Assembly: GCA_039029395.1 (NCBI GenBank)
Contig: JBCCGG010000001.1
Location: 124,001 to 188,000 of the forward strand
Direction: 5' to 3'
Source: JBCCGG01 sp039029395
GTDB lineage: Bacteria; Pseudomonadota; Alphaproteobacteria; Kiloniellales; JAKSDN01
DNA: 64,000 nt
The first letter of the stretch is position 1; each line of letters begins with the position of its first letter. Shown piece by piece: positions 43,928 through 52,831 of this stretch. The position numbers were made by a program, and so were the translations under genes. The notes beneath the pieces were generated by a model. That model did not search any database. It saw only the letters and a program-made list of their open reading frames with translations, and was not told where the DNA came from.

Positions 43928-44778
43928 GCTGCCTCGAGCGCTCGCGCCAGGGCGCAGAACTGCTCGACCGTCAGCTGCTCGGCGCGGGCCGTCTCCTCGA
44001 CGCCGGCCGCCGACAGCAGCCGCTCGGGCGGCTGGCCGAGAGATTTCAGGCTTTGCCGCAGCATTTTGCGGCGCTGGCCGAAGGCGGCCGCGGTGACCCG
44101 CTCGAGCGCCGTCAGCGAGGCCGGTGCCGCGGGCGCGGGCCGGGGCTGAAGCAAGACCACGCTGGAGGTCACCTTGGGCGGCGGGGTGAAGGCCTGGGGC
44201 GGGATATCGAACAACAGGCGCGGCTGGGCCAGCCACTGGGTGATGATGGACAGGCGACCGTAGTCCTTGGAGCCAGACGTCGCCACCAGGCGCCCGGCGA
44301 CCTCCTTCTGGAACATCAGGGTCAGGCTCTCGAAGGCTGTCGGATCCCGCGCCAAGGCGTGCAGCCAGGCGATCAGCAGGGGGGTCGCCACGTTATAGGG
44401 CAAATTCGCGACGATGCGCCGGGGTGCCGCGCCCAAGGCCGCCACCTCCAGCTCCAGGGCGTCGCCACCCAGCACCGTTAGGCGCGCCGGATAGGCCGCG
44501 ACCAGTTCCTCGAGCGCGGCCAGGCAGCGTTGATCCTTTTCGACTGCGATCACCTGGCCCGCCCCAGCCGCGAGCAGCGCCCGGGTCAGGCCGCCCGGGC
44601 CCGGGCCGATCTCGATGGTCGTGCCCCGGTCCAGCGCGCCGGCCGCCCGGGCGATCTTGCCGGTCAGGTTAAGATCGAGCAGGAAGTGCTGGCCGAGCCC
44701 CTTGCGGGCGCCCAGGCCGTGGCGCGCGATGACCTCGCGCAGGGGCGGAAGGGCCGGGGCGCTGTCCCGGTCGCTCAG
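43924..44778 (-). CDS. rsmA: 16S rRNA dimethyladenosine transferase (KsgA/RsmA)
   Basis: 284 residues. Dimethylates two adjacent adenines near the 3' end of 16S rRNA in the small subunit. Visible motifs: G-Q-H-F-L-L-D-L-N-L (about residues 23-32), SAM loop E-I-G-P-G-P-G-G-L-T (about 51-60), and the N-L-P-Y-N catalytic motif (V-A-N-L-P-Y-N-V-A). I place the start at a CTG at 44778-44776, whose last two bases are the first two of the surA TGA stop. No ATG, GTG or TTG lies in frame near the expected N-terminus (S-D-R-D-S-A-P-A-L-P-P-L-R-E-V-I-A-R-H-G), so a non-standard CTG start is the best fit. Confidence 0.92.
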   Translation of the reverse strand: MSDRDSAPALPPLREVIARHGLGARKGLGQHFLLDLNLTGKIARAAGALDRGTTIEIGPGPGGLTRALLAAGAGQVIAVEKDQRCLAALEELVAAYPARLTVLGGDALELEVAALGAAPRRIVANLPYNVATPLLIAWLHALARDPTAFESLTLMFQKEVAGRLVATSGSKDYGRLSIITQWLAQPRLLFDIPPQAFTPPPKVTSSVVLLQPRPAPAAPASLTALERVTAAAFGQRRKMLRQSLKSLGQPPERLLSAAGVEETARAEQLTVEQFCALARALEAA

Positions 44779-46052
44779 CTCCGGATGTCCACGTTGGCGG
44801 CGCGGCGCAGGTCGCGCATGTAGCGGCGCGCTTGGATGTCCAGGCGCTGATTGGCCAGGGACTCGCGGATCTGCTCCCGGTCGACCCCGTCGTCGACCCG
44901 GTCGCAAACCACCAAGACCGCAAATCCGCCGGGAATCTCGACTGGCTGGCTGGCCTGGCCGACCGCCAGGTTGGCGACCGCGCCCTGGGTCGCCTCGGGC
45001 AAATCGGTCAGCTTGAGCTTGCCGACGTCGCCCGAACCCGGGCCGCCGATTTCTTGGGCCAGGGCATCGAAGTTCTCGCAACCCGCGACCTGGCCGGCGG
45101 CTTGGGCGGCTTGGCCGCGGACCGCGGCGATCTCGCTCTCGCCGGCGCTGGCCGGGTAGTCGAACAGCAGCTGCTTGAGGTCTAAGGTCGCGGCGCCCAT
45201 GGAAACCTGCCGGGTGCCGCGCAGGAACAGAATGTAGAAGCCGCCAAAGGTGCGCACCGGGCCGGAGACCTGGCTCTCGGACATCTGGTTGACCACCTCG
45301 ATCAACTCGTCAGGTAGCTGCTCGGCCTGGATCCAGCCCAGATCGCCGCCCACCGAGGCGGTCGCTGAGCTGGAAAACTGGCGGGCCAGAGCGTTGAAGT
45401 CGGCGCCGGCACCGAGCTGCTCCATCATGCGCACCCCGGTCTCGCGCACCACGTCTTCCTGATCCGGCGAATCGACCGGCAGGAAGATCTCCGAGAGGCG
45501 CAGCTGGGTGGCGCCGTGGTTCTGCTTGATCCGGCCGATCACCTCGTCGACCTCTTCGTCGCTGATCTCGATGGTTGGGCGCAGGCGGATCGCCAGCACA
45601 CTGCGCCAGGTCAAGCTGCCGTTGATCTGGTCGCGCAGGGTCTGAGGCAGGATCTGCTGGCGCACCAGCACCTGCTCGAACTGCTGGCGGGTCATGTTGT
45701 TCTGCTGGGCGATCTGCTCCAGTGCGCCGTCGAGCTGCTGGGGGTCCAGCTTGATATCCAGGCGCGTCGCCTCCTGAAGCTGCAGGCGCTCGTCGATCAG
45801 GGAGCGCAGCACCTGGCCGCGCATGCGCTGTTCGGCTTCCGGCGTGCGCTCCAAGCCGGAGGCGAGCACCACCAGGCGGGTGCGCATGATCAGATCGAGC
45901 ATCGATATGACCTCGTCGTTGACCACGGCGGCCGCGCGCAGGGTGTCTTGGGCCGAGGCCGGCCCGCTCAATCGCGCTGGCAGGATGATCAAAAGCGCCA
46001 GGGCCAACACCGTGGCAACCTTGAAGACGGGGTTCCGGGCGAAGCGTTTCAT
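44775..46052 (-). CDS. surA: Periplasmic chaperone SurA (peptidyl-prolyl isomerase)
   Basis: 425 residues from the ATG at 46052, which opens with a signal peptide (M-K-R-F-A-R-N-P then a hydrophobic stretch to about residue 33, ending A-S-A-Q). N-terminal SurA chaperone helices include V-V-N-D-E-V-I-S-M-L-D and Q-I-A-Q-Q-N-N-M-T-R-Q-Q-F. A parvulin domain runs from about 180-275 (L-R-L-S-E-I-F-L-P-V; F-S-S-S-A-T-A-S-V-G-G-D-L-G-W-I), and a second, more diverged one from about 290-400. It escorts unfolded outer-membrane proteins, including LptD, whose gene ends 122 bases upstream. The pdxA gene usually found between surA and rsmA is absent. Confidence 0.95.
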   Translation of the reverse strand: MKRFARNPVFKVATVLALALLIILPARLSGPASAQDTLRAAAVVNDEVISMLDLIMRTRLVVLASGLERTPEAEQRMRGQVLRSLIDERLQLQEATRLDIKLDPQQLDGALEQIAQQNNMTRQQFEQVLVRQQILPQTLRDQINGSLTWRSVLAIRLRPTIEISDEEVDEVIGRIKQNHGATQLRLSEIFLPVDSPDQEDVVRETGVRMMEQLGAGADFNALARQFSSSATASVGGDLGWIQAEQLPDELIEVVNQMSESQVSGPVRTFGGFYILFLRGTRQVSMGAATLDLKQLLFDYPASAGESEIAAVRGQAAQAAGQVAGCENFDALAQEIGGPGSGDVGKLKLTDLPEATQGAVANLAVGQASQPVEIPGGFAVLVVCDRVDDGVDREQIRESLANQRLDIQARRYMRDLRRAANVDIRS

Positions 46053-46174
46053 TGCAGTCTTGATCGTCTGTTCTTGTTTTCGGAGCACTCGCCATTGGGC
46101 ATTGAGCGCGACTATATCCGCCTGGGCCGTAGGGGACAATACGTCAAGCTTTCCGCCGGTTTCGGGCGTGCTGC

Positions 46175-48370
46175 TCAAGTACCCACTTCGCCCAGGTGCT
46201 TGAAGACGATGCGCACGAAGAAGGAGGTGTCGGACGAGACGTCCCGGTCGCTGAAGAAGGAGCGCCGGCCGATCGTCTCAATGGTGAAGCACTCGTCCGA
46301 ATAGGCCACGCCGACCCGGGCTTCCAGGGTCTTGTTGAGCTGCAAATCCCGTGTGCCCGAGACGAAGACCGACCAATAGTCGGTCAGCTCGCTACTGACC
46401 CGCGCGTCGATCTCCTCGCGGTCGCCGAACTCGGTCTCGCCCTCGTCCTCGGCCGCGATAAAGAGATAGTTGAGCCCCAGATTCAGGGCCGGCGGCCCGA
46501 TGAAGGCGCCGAGCTCGTTGCGCCGGGACTGCAAATTGTCTTTATCCAACCGGAAGCGGTAGAGCAGGTTGACATGGTCGATTGGGTTGAGATGGACCCG
46601 TCCGACGATGTCCGAAAGCCGGTCTTCGACGCCCGAGCCGGCCGGGAAGAGGCCGTCGTCGATGTCCGAGAAGCGGTAGCTCTGGCCCAGGAAGGCGCTG
46701 GCCTGTCCACGGCCGTTCAGGGTGCCGCTCCAGGTGAAGCCGTAGTCGATACGCTGGCCCGGGTCGACCCGGTCGCGCCCGGGGAAGCGGTTCAGGCTGA
46801 ACAGGTTGGTGTCGTCGAACTCGAAATCCTGGCTGTCTTCGTTGGGAATGTCCGACTGGTCGTCGTCGTTCGGTCCAACCACCACCTGAACCCTTGGCTC
46901 GACGGTCTGGGTCAGCATCTCGCCCCGGCTCACCCAGGGATAGCGCCAGTCAACCGCGAGCTGGGGAAAGATCCGCCCGACCGTCTCGTCGCTGCCGCTG
47001 CCGGCCGGCGGATTTGGGTTGTCGGGGTCGCTGGAATCGAAATCGGTCGCCCGGTAGCCGTCGGCGGCGACCCGGGCGGTCACCTTGTAGAGCCCGCCAA
47101 TCGGATCGGTATAGGGCAGGCTCCAGGACGCGGTGCCCGAGAGGCGACGGGTATTGCGGCCTTCCAGGCGCGACAGCACCAAGGCGTTGAGGTCGAAGGA
47201 GTAGACGCTGTCGCCGATCCACGGTTCGCTGACGAAGTTGACGTCGGCCAAGGGCAGTACGATCGGCGCCTCGTCGTTGTCGTCGTCCGTGCGCACGCCC
47301 TGGTAGGAATAGCCGTTGAGCGCCGCGTAGTTGCGCCCCTCGAAGCCCTCGAGCACGGCGTTGCTGACCAGGACCGAATCGTTGCTGAAGTTGTAGCGCC
47401 GCAGATAGGTGTCGTCGGTGGTGCGCTCCAGGGTGAAGCCGGTGCGCCAGTTCTTGTCCAGATCGAAGGTGCCATTGGCGTCGATGTGGCCGCGGAACAC
47501 GTCCTCGGAGACCGAGCCGCTGCTGTTCTCCCGGTCGGCGATGGTCCCGCTGCCCTCGATGTTGTATTCGCCATAGGGCAGCAGGTGGCGGTACTCGCCG
47601 ACCGCCACGACGCCCTGCTTGGTGGTGAAGATCGGCGCCACCGTGAGGTCCTGGTTGGGCGCGATCGCCCAATAGTAGGGAATCTGCGCGATGCCGCCCA
47701 GGAAGTCGTCGATGCCGACGGTCGGCGCCAAGAAGCCGCTCTTGCGCTTGACCGTGGGATCCGGGTGCTCGAAGTAGGGGGTATAGAGCACCGGCACGCC
47801 GAAGAACTCCAGATAGGCGTCCCGGTACTTGATGACCCGCTCTTCCTGGTCGTGGATCACCTTGTCGGCCTTGAGCTGCCACAAGGGCTCCTTCTCCGGA
47901 TCCTCCTTGCAGAGATTGCAGGGGCTATAGACGGTCCGGTTGAACTGGGTCCGGTTGCCCGCGGTGCGCAGGCCGCTGGCCGCGGCCAGGCGGCTGCGGT
48001 CGCTCAACAGGATCCGAATGTCCTTGATGAAGCCTTCCTTGAGATCGTCTGAAAGCTCCACGTAGTCGGCGAAGACCACGTCGCCGCTCGGGTCCATCAG
48101 GCTGACGTTGCCCGAGGCCGTGACCACCTTGCTGCGCAGGTTGTAGGAGACCGCGTCGGCCAGCAGCACCCGCTGGCCGTGGGAGATCTCCACATGGCCC
48201 GAGGCCGTGACCACGCCCAAATCCTGATCGTAGAGCACCTCGTCGGCGCTGATCAGCGAGGGCAGATCCCGGGGTAGGGGGATCGACTCCTGGGCCCGGG
48301 CCGTGCCGGCGCCGGCCAGAAGCAAAGCGATCAGCGAGAGGGCGAAGAAACAAGGGACCAACCGAAGCAT
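46175..48370 (-). CDS. lptD: LPS-assembly protein LptD
   Basis: 731 residues with a signal peptide (about 1-26). An OstA/LptA-like beta-jellyroll at about 35-160 (D-E-V-L-Y-D-Q-D-L-G-V-V-T-A-S-G-H-V-E-I) is followed by the large C-terminal barrel. The cysteine pair Y-S-P-C-N-L-C and a late S-D-E-C-F-T-I-E fit the disulfide-dependent family. LptD inserts LPS into the outer leaflet of the outer membrane. It lies between lptG and surA in the same direction, as in most alphaproteobacteria. Confidence 0.96.
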   Translation of the reverse strand: MLRLVPCFFALSLIALLLAGAGTARAQESIPLPRDLPSLISADEVLYDQDLGVVTASGHVEISHGQRVLLADAVSYNLRSKVVTASGNVSLMDPSGDVVFADYVELSDDLKEGFIKDIRILLSDRSRLAAASGLRTAGNRTQFNRTVYSPCNLCKEDPEKEPLWQLKADKVIHDQEERVIKYRDAYLEFFGVPVLYTPYFEHPDPTVKRKSGFLAPTVGIDDFLGGIAQIPYYWAIAPNQDLTVAPIFTTKQGVVAVGEYRHLLPYGEYNIEGSGTIADRENSSGSVSEDVFRGHIDANGTFDLDKNWRTGFTLERTTDDTYLRRYNFSNDSVLVSNAVLEGFEGRNYAALNGYSYQGVRTDDDNDEAPIVLPLADVNFVSEPWIGDSVYSFDLNALVLSRLEGRNTRRLSGTASWSLPYTDPIGGLYKVTARVAADGYRATDFDSSDPDNPNPPAGSGSDETVGRIFPQLAVDWRYPWVSRGEMLTQTVEPRVQVVVGPNDDDQSDIPNEDSQDFEFDDTNLFSLNRFPGRDRVDPGQRIDYGFTWSGTLNGRGQASAFLGQSYRFSDIDDGLFPAGSGVEDRLSDIVGRVHLNPIDHVNLLYRFRLDKDNLQSRRNELGAFIGPPALNLGLNYLFIAAEDEGETEFGDREEIDARVSSELTDYWSVFVSGTRDLQLNKTLEARVGVAYSDECFTIETIGRRSFFSDRDVSSDTSFFVRIVFKHLGEVGT

Positions 48371-48380
48371 GAGCGCGCGC

Positions 48381-49514
48381 CTAGCCGTCTTCCAGGTGCA
48401 ACAGCATGGCGATGCCGAGCATCATGCTGGCGCCGGCCGGTGCCCAGCCGGCCAGGACCACAGGAATTTTGCTCGAGAGGCCCAGCGCGATCACGAAGTT
48501 GGAGAAGAAATACAGCAAGAAGCCCGCCAACATGCCCGACAGGATGACGATGCCGACCTTGCCGCGCCGCTGGGGACGCAAGGAGAAGGTCGCCGCCAGC
48601 AGCACCATGGCGGCATAGAGCAGGGGCGTGGCCAACAGCCGGTTCCATTGCAGCTTGTGGCGCACCGAGGAGAAACCGGATTCCTCAAGCAGCCGGATAA
48701 ATCCTGGCAGGCTCCAGAACGAGATGGTCTCCGGGTCGGCGAAGCTCTCCTGAATCTTGGCCGGGGTCAGCGTGGTCGCGATCTCGGTCTCCTCGACGAA
48801 GCCGGGCACCCGCTCGGGCCCGGAGACCCAAGCGTCGGTCAGGTTCCACTGGCCGTCGCCCAGTTGGGCGCGCTCGGCGTCGATGCGCTCGAGAAAACGG
48901 TCGCCAGTGTCGAAGCGGAAGACGATAACATTCTGCAGGGTGATTCCGTCCGGATCCAGGCGCGCGGCGTGGATCACCGCCTGGCCCTGCTGGTCGGCCT
49001 GGCGCAGCCACAAGCCGGTGCGCGAGACCGCAAGGGCGCTGCGCGGACCGCTGCGGGAGAAACGCGCCTCGACCAGCTCGAAGCGGGACAGCAGCGTGGC
49101 CGCGATCGGATTGAAGACGGTCACCGTGATGCCGCCCATGGCGACCGCGACCAACAGCACCGGCAGAAGAAACTGCCAGACCGAGACGCCGGCCGCGCGT
49201 GCCACCACCAGCTCGTGGGTTCGGGTCAGGCGCCAGAAGGTCGCCAGGCCCGCGAACAGCAAGGTGAAAGGCATGACCTCCAGGCTCAAGTGGGGCAGCT
49301 TGAGCAGGCTCATCTCGAACACCACGCCCAAGGTCACGCCTTCCCGGCCGCCGAAGCGATCGAGCAGATCGACCAGGCTGACCAGCAGGATAATCGCCGC
49401 GATGGCCGAGAAGAAGCTGCCCCAAAAGATCGCGAACTGGCGGGCGATGTACCACGTCAGCGTGGTCGACATCTGCAGGCGCCGCATGCGCGGCAGGCTG
49501 AGCGCCCGGGTCAC
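48381..49514 (-). CDS. lptG: LPS export ABC permease LptG
   Basis: 377 residues. I give the GTG at 49514, which overlaps the lptF stop as GTGA (translational coupling); an ATG at 49472 starts M-S-T-T-L-T-W-Y-I-A-R-Q-F-A and is an alternative. Helices cluster at both ends with a periplasmic jellyroll between (V-T-V-F-N-P-I-A-A-T-L-L and M-T-F-type strands). With LptF and the LptB ATPase it extracts LPS from the inner membrane. The second of the pair to be translated, with the R-T-H-E-L-V-V-A-R-A-A-G-V-S coupling helix typical of LptG. Confidence 0.94.
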   Translation of the reverse strand: MTRALSLPRMRRLQMSTTLTWYIARQFAIFWGSFFSAIAAIILLVSLVDLLDRFGGREGVTLGVVFEMSLLKLPHLSLEVMPFTLLFAGLATFWRLTRTHELVVARAAGVSVWQFLLPVLLVAVAMGGITVTVFNPIAATLLSRFELVEARFSRSGPRSALAVSRTGLWLRQADQQGQAVIHAARLDPDGITLQNVIVFRFDTGDRFLERIDAERAQLGDGQWNLTDAWVSGPERVPGFVEETEIATTLTPAKIQESFADPETISFWSLPGFIRLLEESGFSSVRHKLQWNRLLATPLLYAAMVLLAATFSLRPQRRGKVGIVILSGMLAGFLLYFFSNFVIALGLSSKIPVVLAGWAPAGASMMLGIAMLLHLEDG

Positions 49515-50638
49515 GAAGCCGCCCCTTCAAGCGCGCCGTTGCGCGTGGCTTTGCGCGCCGGGCGCTTGAGCAACACGTAGAGGCAGATCAGCACCGGCAG
49601 GACCGCCGATAGATACATCAGCGGGACGACCTTGGACGACTGGTTGGAGAGGTCATGAAACGTCAGCGCCAAAGCCTCGAGTAAGCCAACGCAAAGTACC
49701 GCGAGCAGGATGCGCCGCAATTGGCCCCGACGGTTGAACTCTCCGCTCAAGAGGGCGGCCAGGCCGACGAACACGAAGGCAAGGGTGTAGAGCGGCGCGG
49801 AGAGGCGCCGGTGGCCCTCGGCGCGCAGCTCCTGGCGAAAGCGCTCATCGTCGCGCGCCACGTCGCTGGGCCAGAACAGCGCGCCCAAGAAGCGCTCCTT
49901 GACCCCGTAGCGGCGCGCCTGGGGCGCGTCGGTGAACTCCTTCAGCTCGACCGTGTAGCGGTCGAAATGCAGCAGCGCGAGCTTGCCCTCGTCGCGATTG
50001 ACCTCTTGGCGGTTGCCGTTGACCATGACCACCCGGGGGCCGGCCTCGGTGCGGATCAAGGCGCCGCGCTCGGCCATCATGGTGACCGGCGCCTCGGGAT
50101 CCCGGTTGTCGTGCACCAGGATGCCCTGCAGCTCGCCGTCGCCGGTACGCTCGCGCACGTAGACCGTGATGCCGTCGCTCATGGTGTTGAACACGCCCTC
50201 CTGCAACAGCACCGTGGCATAGTCGTTGCGCAGCTCGTACTGCACGTCCTTGAAGGCCCGGTAGGAAAGCGGCAGGAAGTAGAGGGTGATCGTGTAGACG
50301 ATCAGGGTAATCGCGATGCCCAGCACGATCGCCGGGCGCGCCAGCTGCAGGTGGGAGATACCGGCCGCGCGCATGACCACCATCTCGCTGTCCATGATCA
50401 TCTTGTTGTAGATGAAGAGCACCGCGCAAAAGGCCGCGATCGGCAGCACCACGCCCAGGAAGGAGGGCAGCAGCAGGCCGACGAAGCCCAGGAAGGCCGA
50501 GGCCGGCAGGCCCCGGTTGACGATGTACTCGAACAGCCGCAGCGACTGGGTCAGCCACACGGCGAAGGTCAGTCCCAGGGTGATAAACAGGGAGACGATG
50601 ACGAGCTGCTTGAAGATGTAGCGGGAAATCGAATCCAT
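49511..50638 (-). CDS. lptF: LPS export ABC permease LptF
   Basis: 375 residues. Opens M-D-S-I-S-R-Y-I-F-K-Q-L with six predicted helices in two groups of three. The coupling helix reads D-S-E-M-V-V-M-R-A-A-G-I-S (about residues 87-99). The periplasmic domain holds T-V-Y-V-R-E-R and D-N-R-D-P-E-A-P-V-T strands of the LptF/G jellyroll. First gene of the lptF-lptG-lptD-surA-rsmA unit; its promoter should lie in the 230-base gap shared with the divergent pepA. Confidence 0.95.
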   Translation of the reverse strand: MDSISRYIFKQLVIVSLFITLGLTFAVWLTQSLRLFEYIVNRGLPASAFLGFVGLLLPSFLGVVLPIAAFCAVLFIYNKMIMDSEMVVMRAAGISHLQLARPAIVLGIAITLIVYTITLYFLPLSYRAFKDVQYELRNDYATVLLQEGVFNTMSDGITVYVRERTGDGELQGILVHDNRDPEAPVTMMAERGALIRTEAGPRVVMVNGNRQEVNRDEGKLALLHFDRYTVELKEFTDAPQARRYGVKERFLGALFWPSDVARDDERFRQELRAEGHRRLSAPLYTLAFVFVGLAALLSGEFNRRGQLRRILLAVLCVGLLEALALTFHDLSNQSSKVVPLMYLSAVLPVLICLYVLLKRPARKATRNGALEGAAS

Positions 50639-50868
50639 AGGGCGCAGGGACCACCGGCGGCGAGGAAAGGAGCTTAGGTAGAATTATCAATGGCCTCGAA
50701 GAATTGTCACGAAAGAATTGTCGGCACGGAGAAATGACCCCATCGTAACGCGGGCTTGAGCGACCCGGGCATTGACAGACGCGGGCGATCGCAAGACCCT
50801 GCCAGCCTGCCGGGCGCGCCCGCGCCGCGGCACCCCTAATCCGTGCCAGAATGCGAGGCCTTTGACCG

Positions 50869-52347
50869 ATGAAGATCACCTTTGCCGCCCCCTCCCAGCC
50901 CAAGACCGGCGCGCTTGCCGTCGCGGTCGCCAAGGACCGCGCGCTCTCCAAGTCCGCCGCGGCGCTCGACAAAGCCGCGGGCGGCGCGCTCGGCAAAGCC
51001 ATGGCGGTCAGCCGCTTCAGCGGCAAGAAGGGCGAGCTGCTGGAGGTGCTGGCCCCGGCCGGGCTGGGCAACAGCCGGGTCCTGCTCTACGGCACCGGCG
51101 ACGGCGAGCCCATGAGCGATTTGGAGTGGGAGGAGCTGGGGGCCAAGGTGCTCGGCCGCCTCAACGGGCTTGGCGAGAGCGAGGCCGCGCTCTTGGTGGA
51201 CGGCCCGGCCGAGGGGGCCGCGCGCGCCGCCTATGGCGCGCTGCTTCAAAGCTACCGCTTCGACCGCTACCGCACCAAGGAGTCTGCGGACAAGAAACCT
51301 AGCCTCAAGAAGCTCGCCCTACTGGTCGAGGGGCCGGCCGCCGCGCGCAAGGCCTACAAGGCCCTGGAACAGGTTGCCGGCGGGGTCTTCCTGACCCGGG
51401 ATCTGGTCTCGGAGCCGGCCAACATCATCTACCCCAAGAGCCTGGTGGAGCGGGCAAAAGAGCTGAAGGCGCTGGACGTCAAGGTCCAGGTGCTGGGCGA
51501 GAAGGAGATGACCCGCCTGGGCATGGGCGCCCTGCTCGGCGTCGGCCAGGGCTCGGCCCGGGAGTCCCAGCTCCTCGTGCTCCATTGGCAAGGGGCCAAG
51601 AGCGGCAAGAACAAGCAGCCGCTCGCCGTGGTCGGCAAGGGCGTGACCTTCGACACCGGCGGCATTTCGATCAAGCCGGCCGCCGGCATGGAGGAGATGA
51701 AGTGGGACATGGGCGGCGCCGGCGTTGTGGTCGGCCTGATGCATGCGCTGGCCGCTCGCAAGGCCAAGGCCAATGTGGTCGGCATCTGCGGCCTGGTGGA
51801 GAACATGCCGTCCTCGACCGCCCAGCGCCCGGGCGACATCGTGACCTCCATGTCGGGCCAGACCATCGAGGTGATCAACACAGACGCCGAGGGCCGCCTG
51901 GTGCTGGCCGACGCGCTTTGGTACGTCCAGGAGAAGTTCAAGCCCAAGGCGATTGTCGATTTGGCGACCTTGACCGGCGCGATCATCATCTCGCTTGGTC
52001 ACGAGCACGCCGGCCTCTTCTCCAACGACGACAAGATCTCCGAGCAACTGACCGCGGCCGGCCAGGAGGTCGGCGAGAAGCTCTGGCGGATGCCGCTGGG
52101 CAAAGCCTACGACAAGCTGATCGACAGCCCGGCGGCCGACATGAAGAACGTCGGCAACCGGGCCGGCGGCTCGATCACCGCCGCCCAGTTCCTCCAGCGC
52201 TTCATCCAGGGGGATACGCCCTGGGCGCACCTGGACATCGCCGGCGTCGCCTGGTCGTCGAAAGACCGCCCGACCGTGCCCAAGGGCGGCACCGGCTTCG
52301 GCGTGCGACTGCTCGACCGCTTCGTCGCGGAGGGTTACGAGAGCTGA
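50869..52347 (+). CDS. pepA: Leucyl aminopeptidase PepA (M17)
   Basis: 492 residues. Cytoplasmic zinc/manganese aminopeptidase that removes N-terminal residues from peptides; in some bacteria it also binds DNA at plasmid-resolution and carAB sites. The M17 signature N-T-D-A-E-G-R-L is at about residues 335-342, and the metal ligands are in K-G-V-T-F-D-T-G-G-I-S-I-K-P (about 257-270). The C-terminal half is highly conserved. Divergent from lptF and followed by holC after 8 bases. Confidence 0.96.
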   Translation: MKITFAAPSQPKTGALAVAVAKDRALSKSAAALDKAAGGALGKAMAVSRFSGKKGELLEVLAPAGLGNSRVLLYGTGDGEPMSDLEWEELGAKVLGRLNGLGESEAALLVDGPAEGAARAAYGALLQSYRFDRYRTKESADKKPSLKKLALLVEGPAAARKAYKALEQVAGGVFLTRDLVSEPANIIYPKSLVERAKELKALDVKVQVLGEKEMTRLGMGALLGVGQGSARESQLLVLHWQGAKSGKNKQPLAVVGKGVTFDTGGISIKPAAGMEEMKWDMGGAGVVVGLMHALAARKAKANVVGICGLVENMPSSTAQRPGDIVTSMSGQTIEVINTDAEGRLVLADALWYVQEKFKPKAIVDLATLTGAIIISLGHEHAGLFSNDDKISEQLTAAGQEVGEKLWRMPLGKAYDKLIDSPAADMKNVGNRAGGSITAAQFLQRFIQGDTPWAHLDIAGVAWSSKDRPTVPKGGTGFGVRLLDRFVAEGYES

Positions 52348-52355
52348 AGGTTTAG

Positions 52356-52805
52356 ATGACGGAAGTTCGCTTCTATCACCTGACCCGCACCAGCCTGGAG
52401 CAGGCGCTGCCCCAGATGCTGGAGAAGACCCTGGAACGCGGTCAGCGGGCTGTGGTGATCGCCGGCTCCGACGAACGCGCGGAATCCTTGAGTGCCTCTC
52501 TCTGGACTTATCGGGACCGCAGCTTTCTACCCCACGGCACCGCCCAAGACGGCTACGGCGAGCTGCAGCCGGTGTGGCTGACCGCCAAAGACGAGAACCC
52601 CAACGGCGCCCAGGTGCTGTTCCTGACCGACGGCGCCAGCGCTCAATCGATCGGCGACTACGGGCTTTGCGCGACCCTGTTCGACGGCACCAACGACGCG
52701 GCCGTTGCGGCTGCCCGGGCCCAGTGGAAGGACCTCAAGGCCGCCGGCCACGAGGTCACCTACTGGCAGCAAGACGACGCCGGGCGCTGGAGCCAAAAGG
52801 CTTAG
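52356..52805 (+). CDS. holC: DNA polymerase III chi subunit HolC
   Basis: 149 residues. Small accessory subunit of the replicase that bridges the clamp loader to single-strand-binding protein. The sequence has the family layout: V-R-F-Y-H-L near the N-terminus, R-A-V-V-I-A-G-S-D-E-R-A-E and L-W-T-Y-R-D-R-S-F-L-P-H-G, and the late L-F-D-G-T-N-D-A-A-V block. Its pepA-holC order is typical of proteobacteria. The gene's 3' end forms one arm of the terminator hairpin listed next. Confidence 0.93.
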   Translation: MTEVRFYHLTRTSLEQALPQMLEKTLERGQRAVVIAGSDERAESLSASLWTYRDRSFLPHGTAQDGYGELQPVWLTAKDENPNGAQVLFLTDGASAQSIGDYGLCATLFDGTNDAAVAAARAQWKDLKAAGHEVTYWQQDDAGRWSQKA

Positions 52806-52820
52806 GACCAGCGCCCGGCG
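52778..52820. terminator. Shared bidirectional terminator of holC and the TRAP operon
   Basis: A perfect 13-base inverted repeat (CGCCGGGCGCTGG at 52778-52790, CCAGCGCCCGGCG at 52808-52820) lies across the holC stop, between convergent holC and the TRAP binding-protein gene. A smaller AGCC-AAAA-GGCT hairpin sits within its loop. T-runs on either side are short, so termination may be partial. One arm encodes part of HolC. Confidence 0.7.
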
Positions 52821-52831
52821 GTTCTCCTAAA

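Noticed and set aside
46196..48052. 618-codon open frame on the plus strand
   Set aside because: Antisense shadow of lptD; valine/glycine-rich translation without recognisable features.
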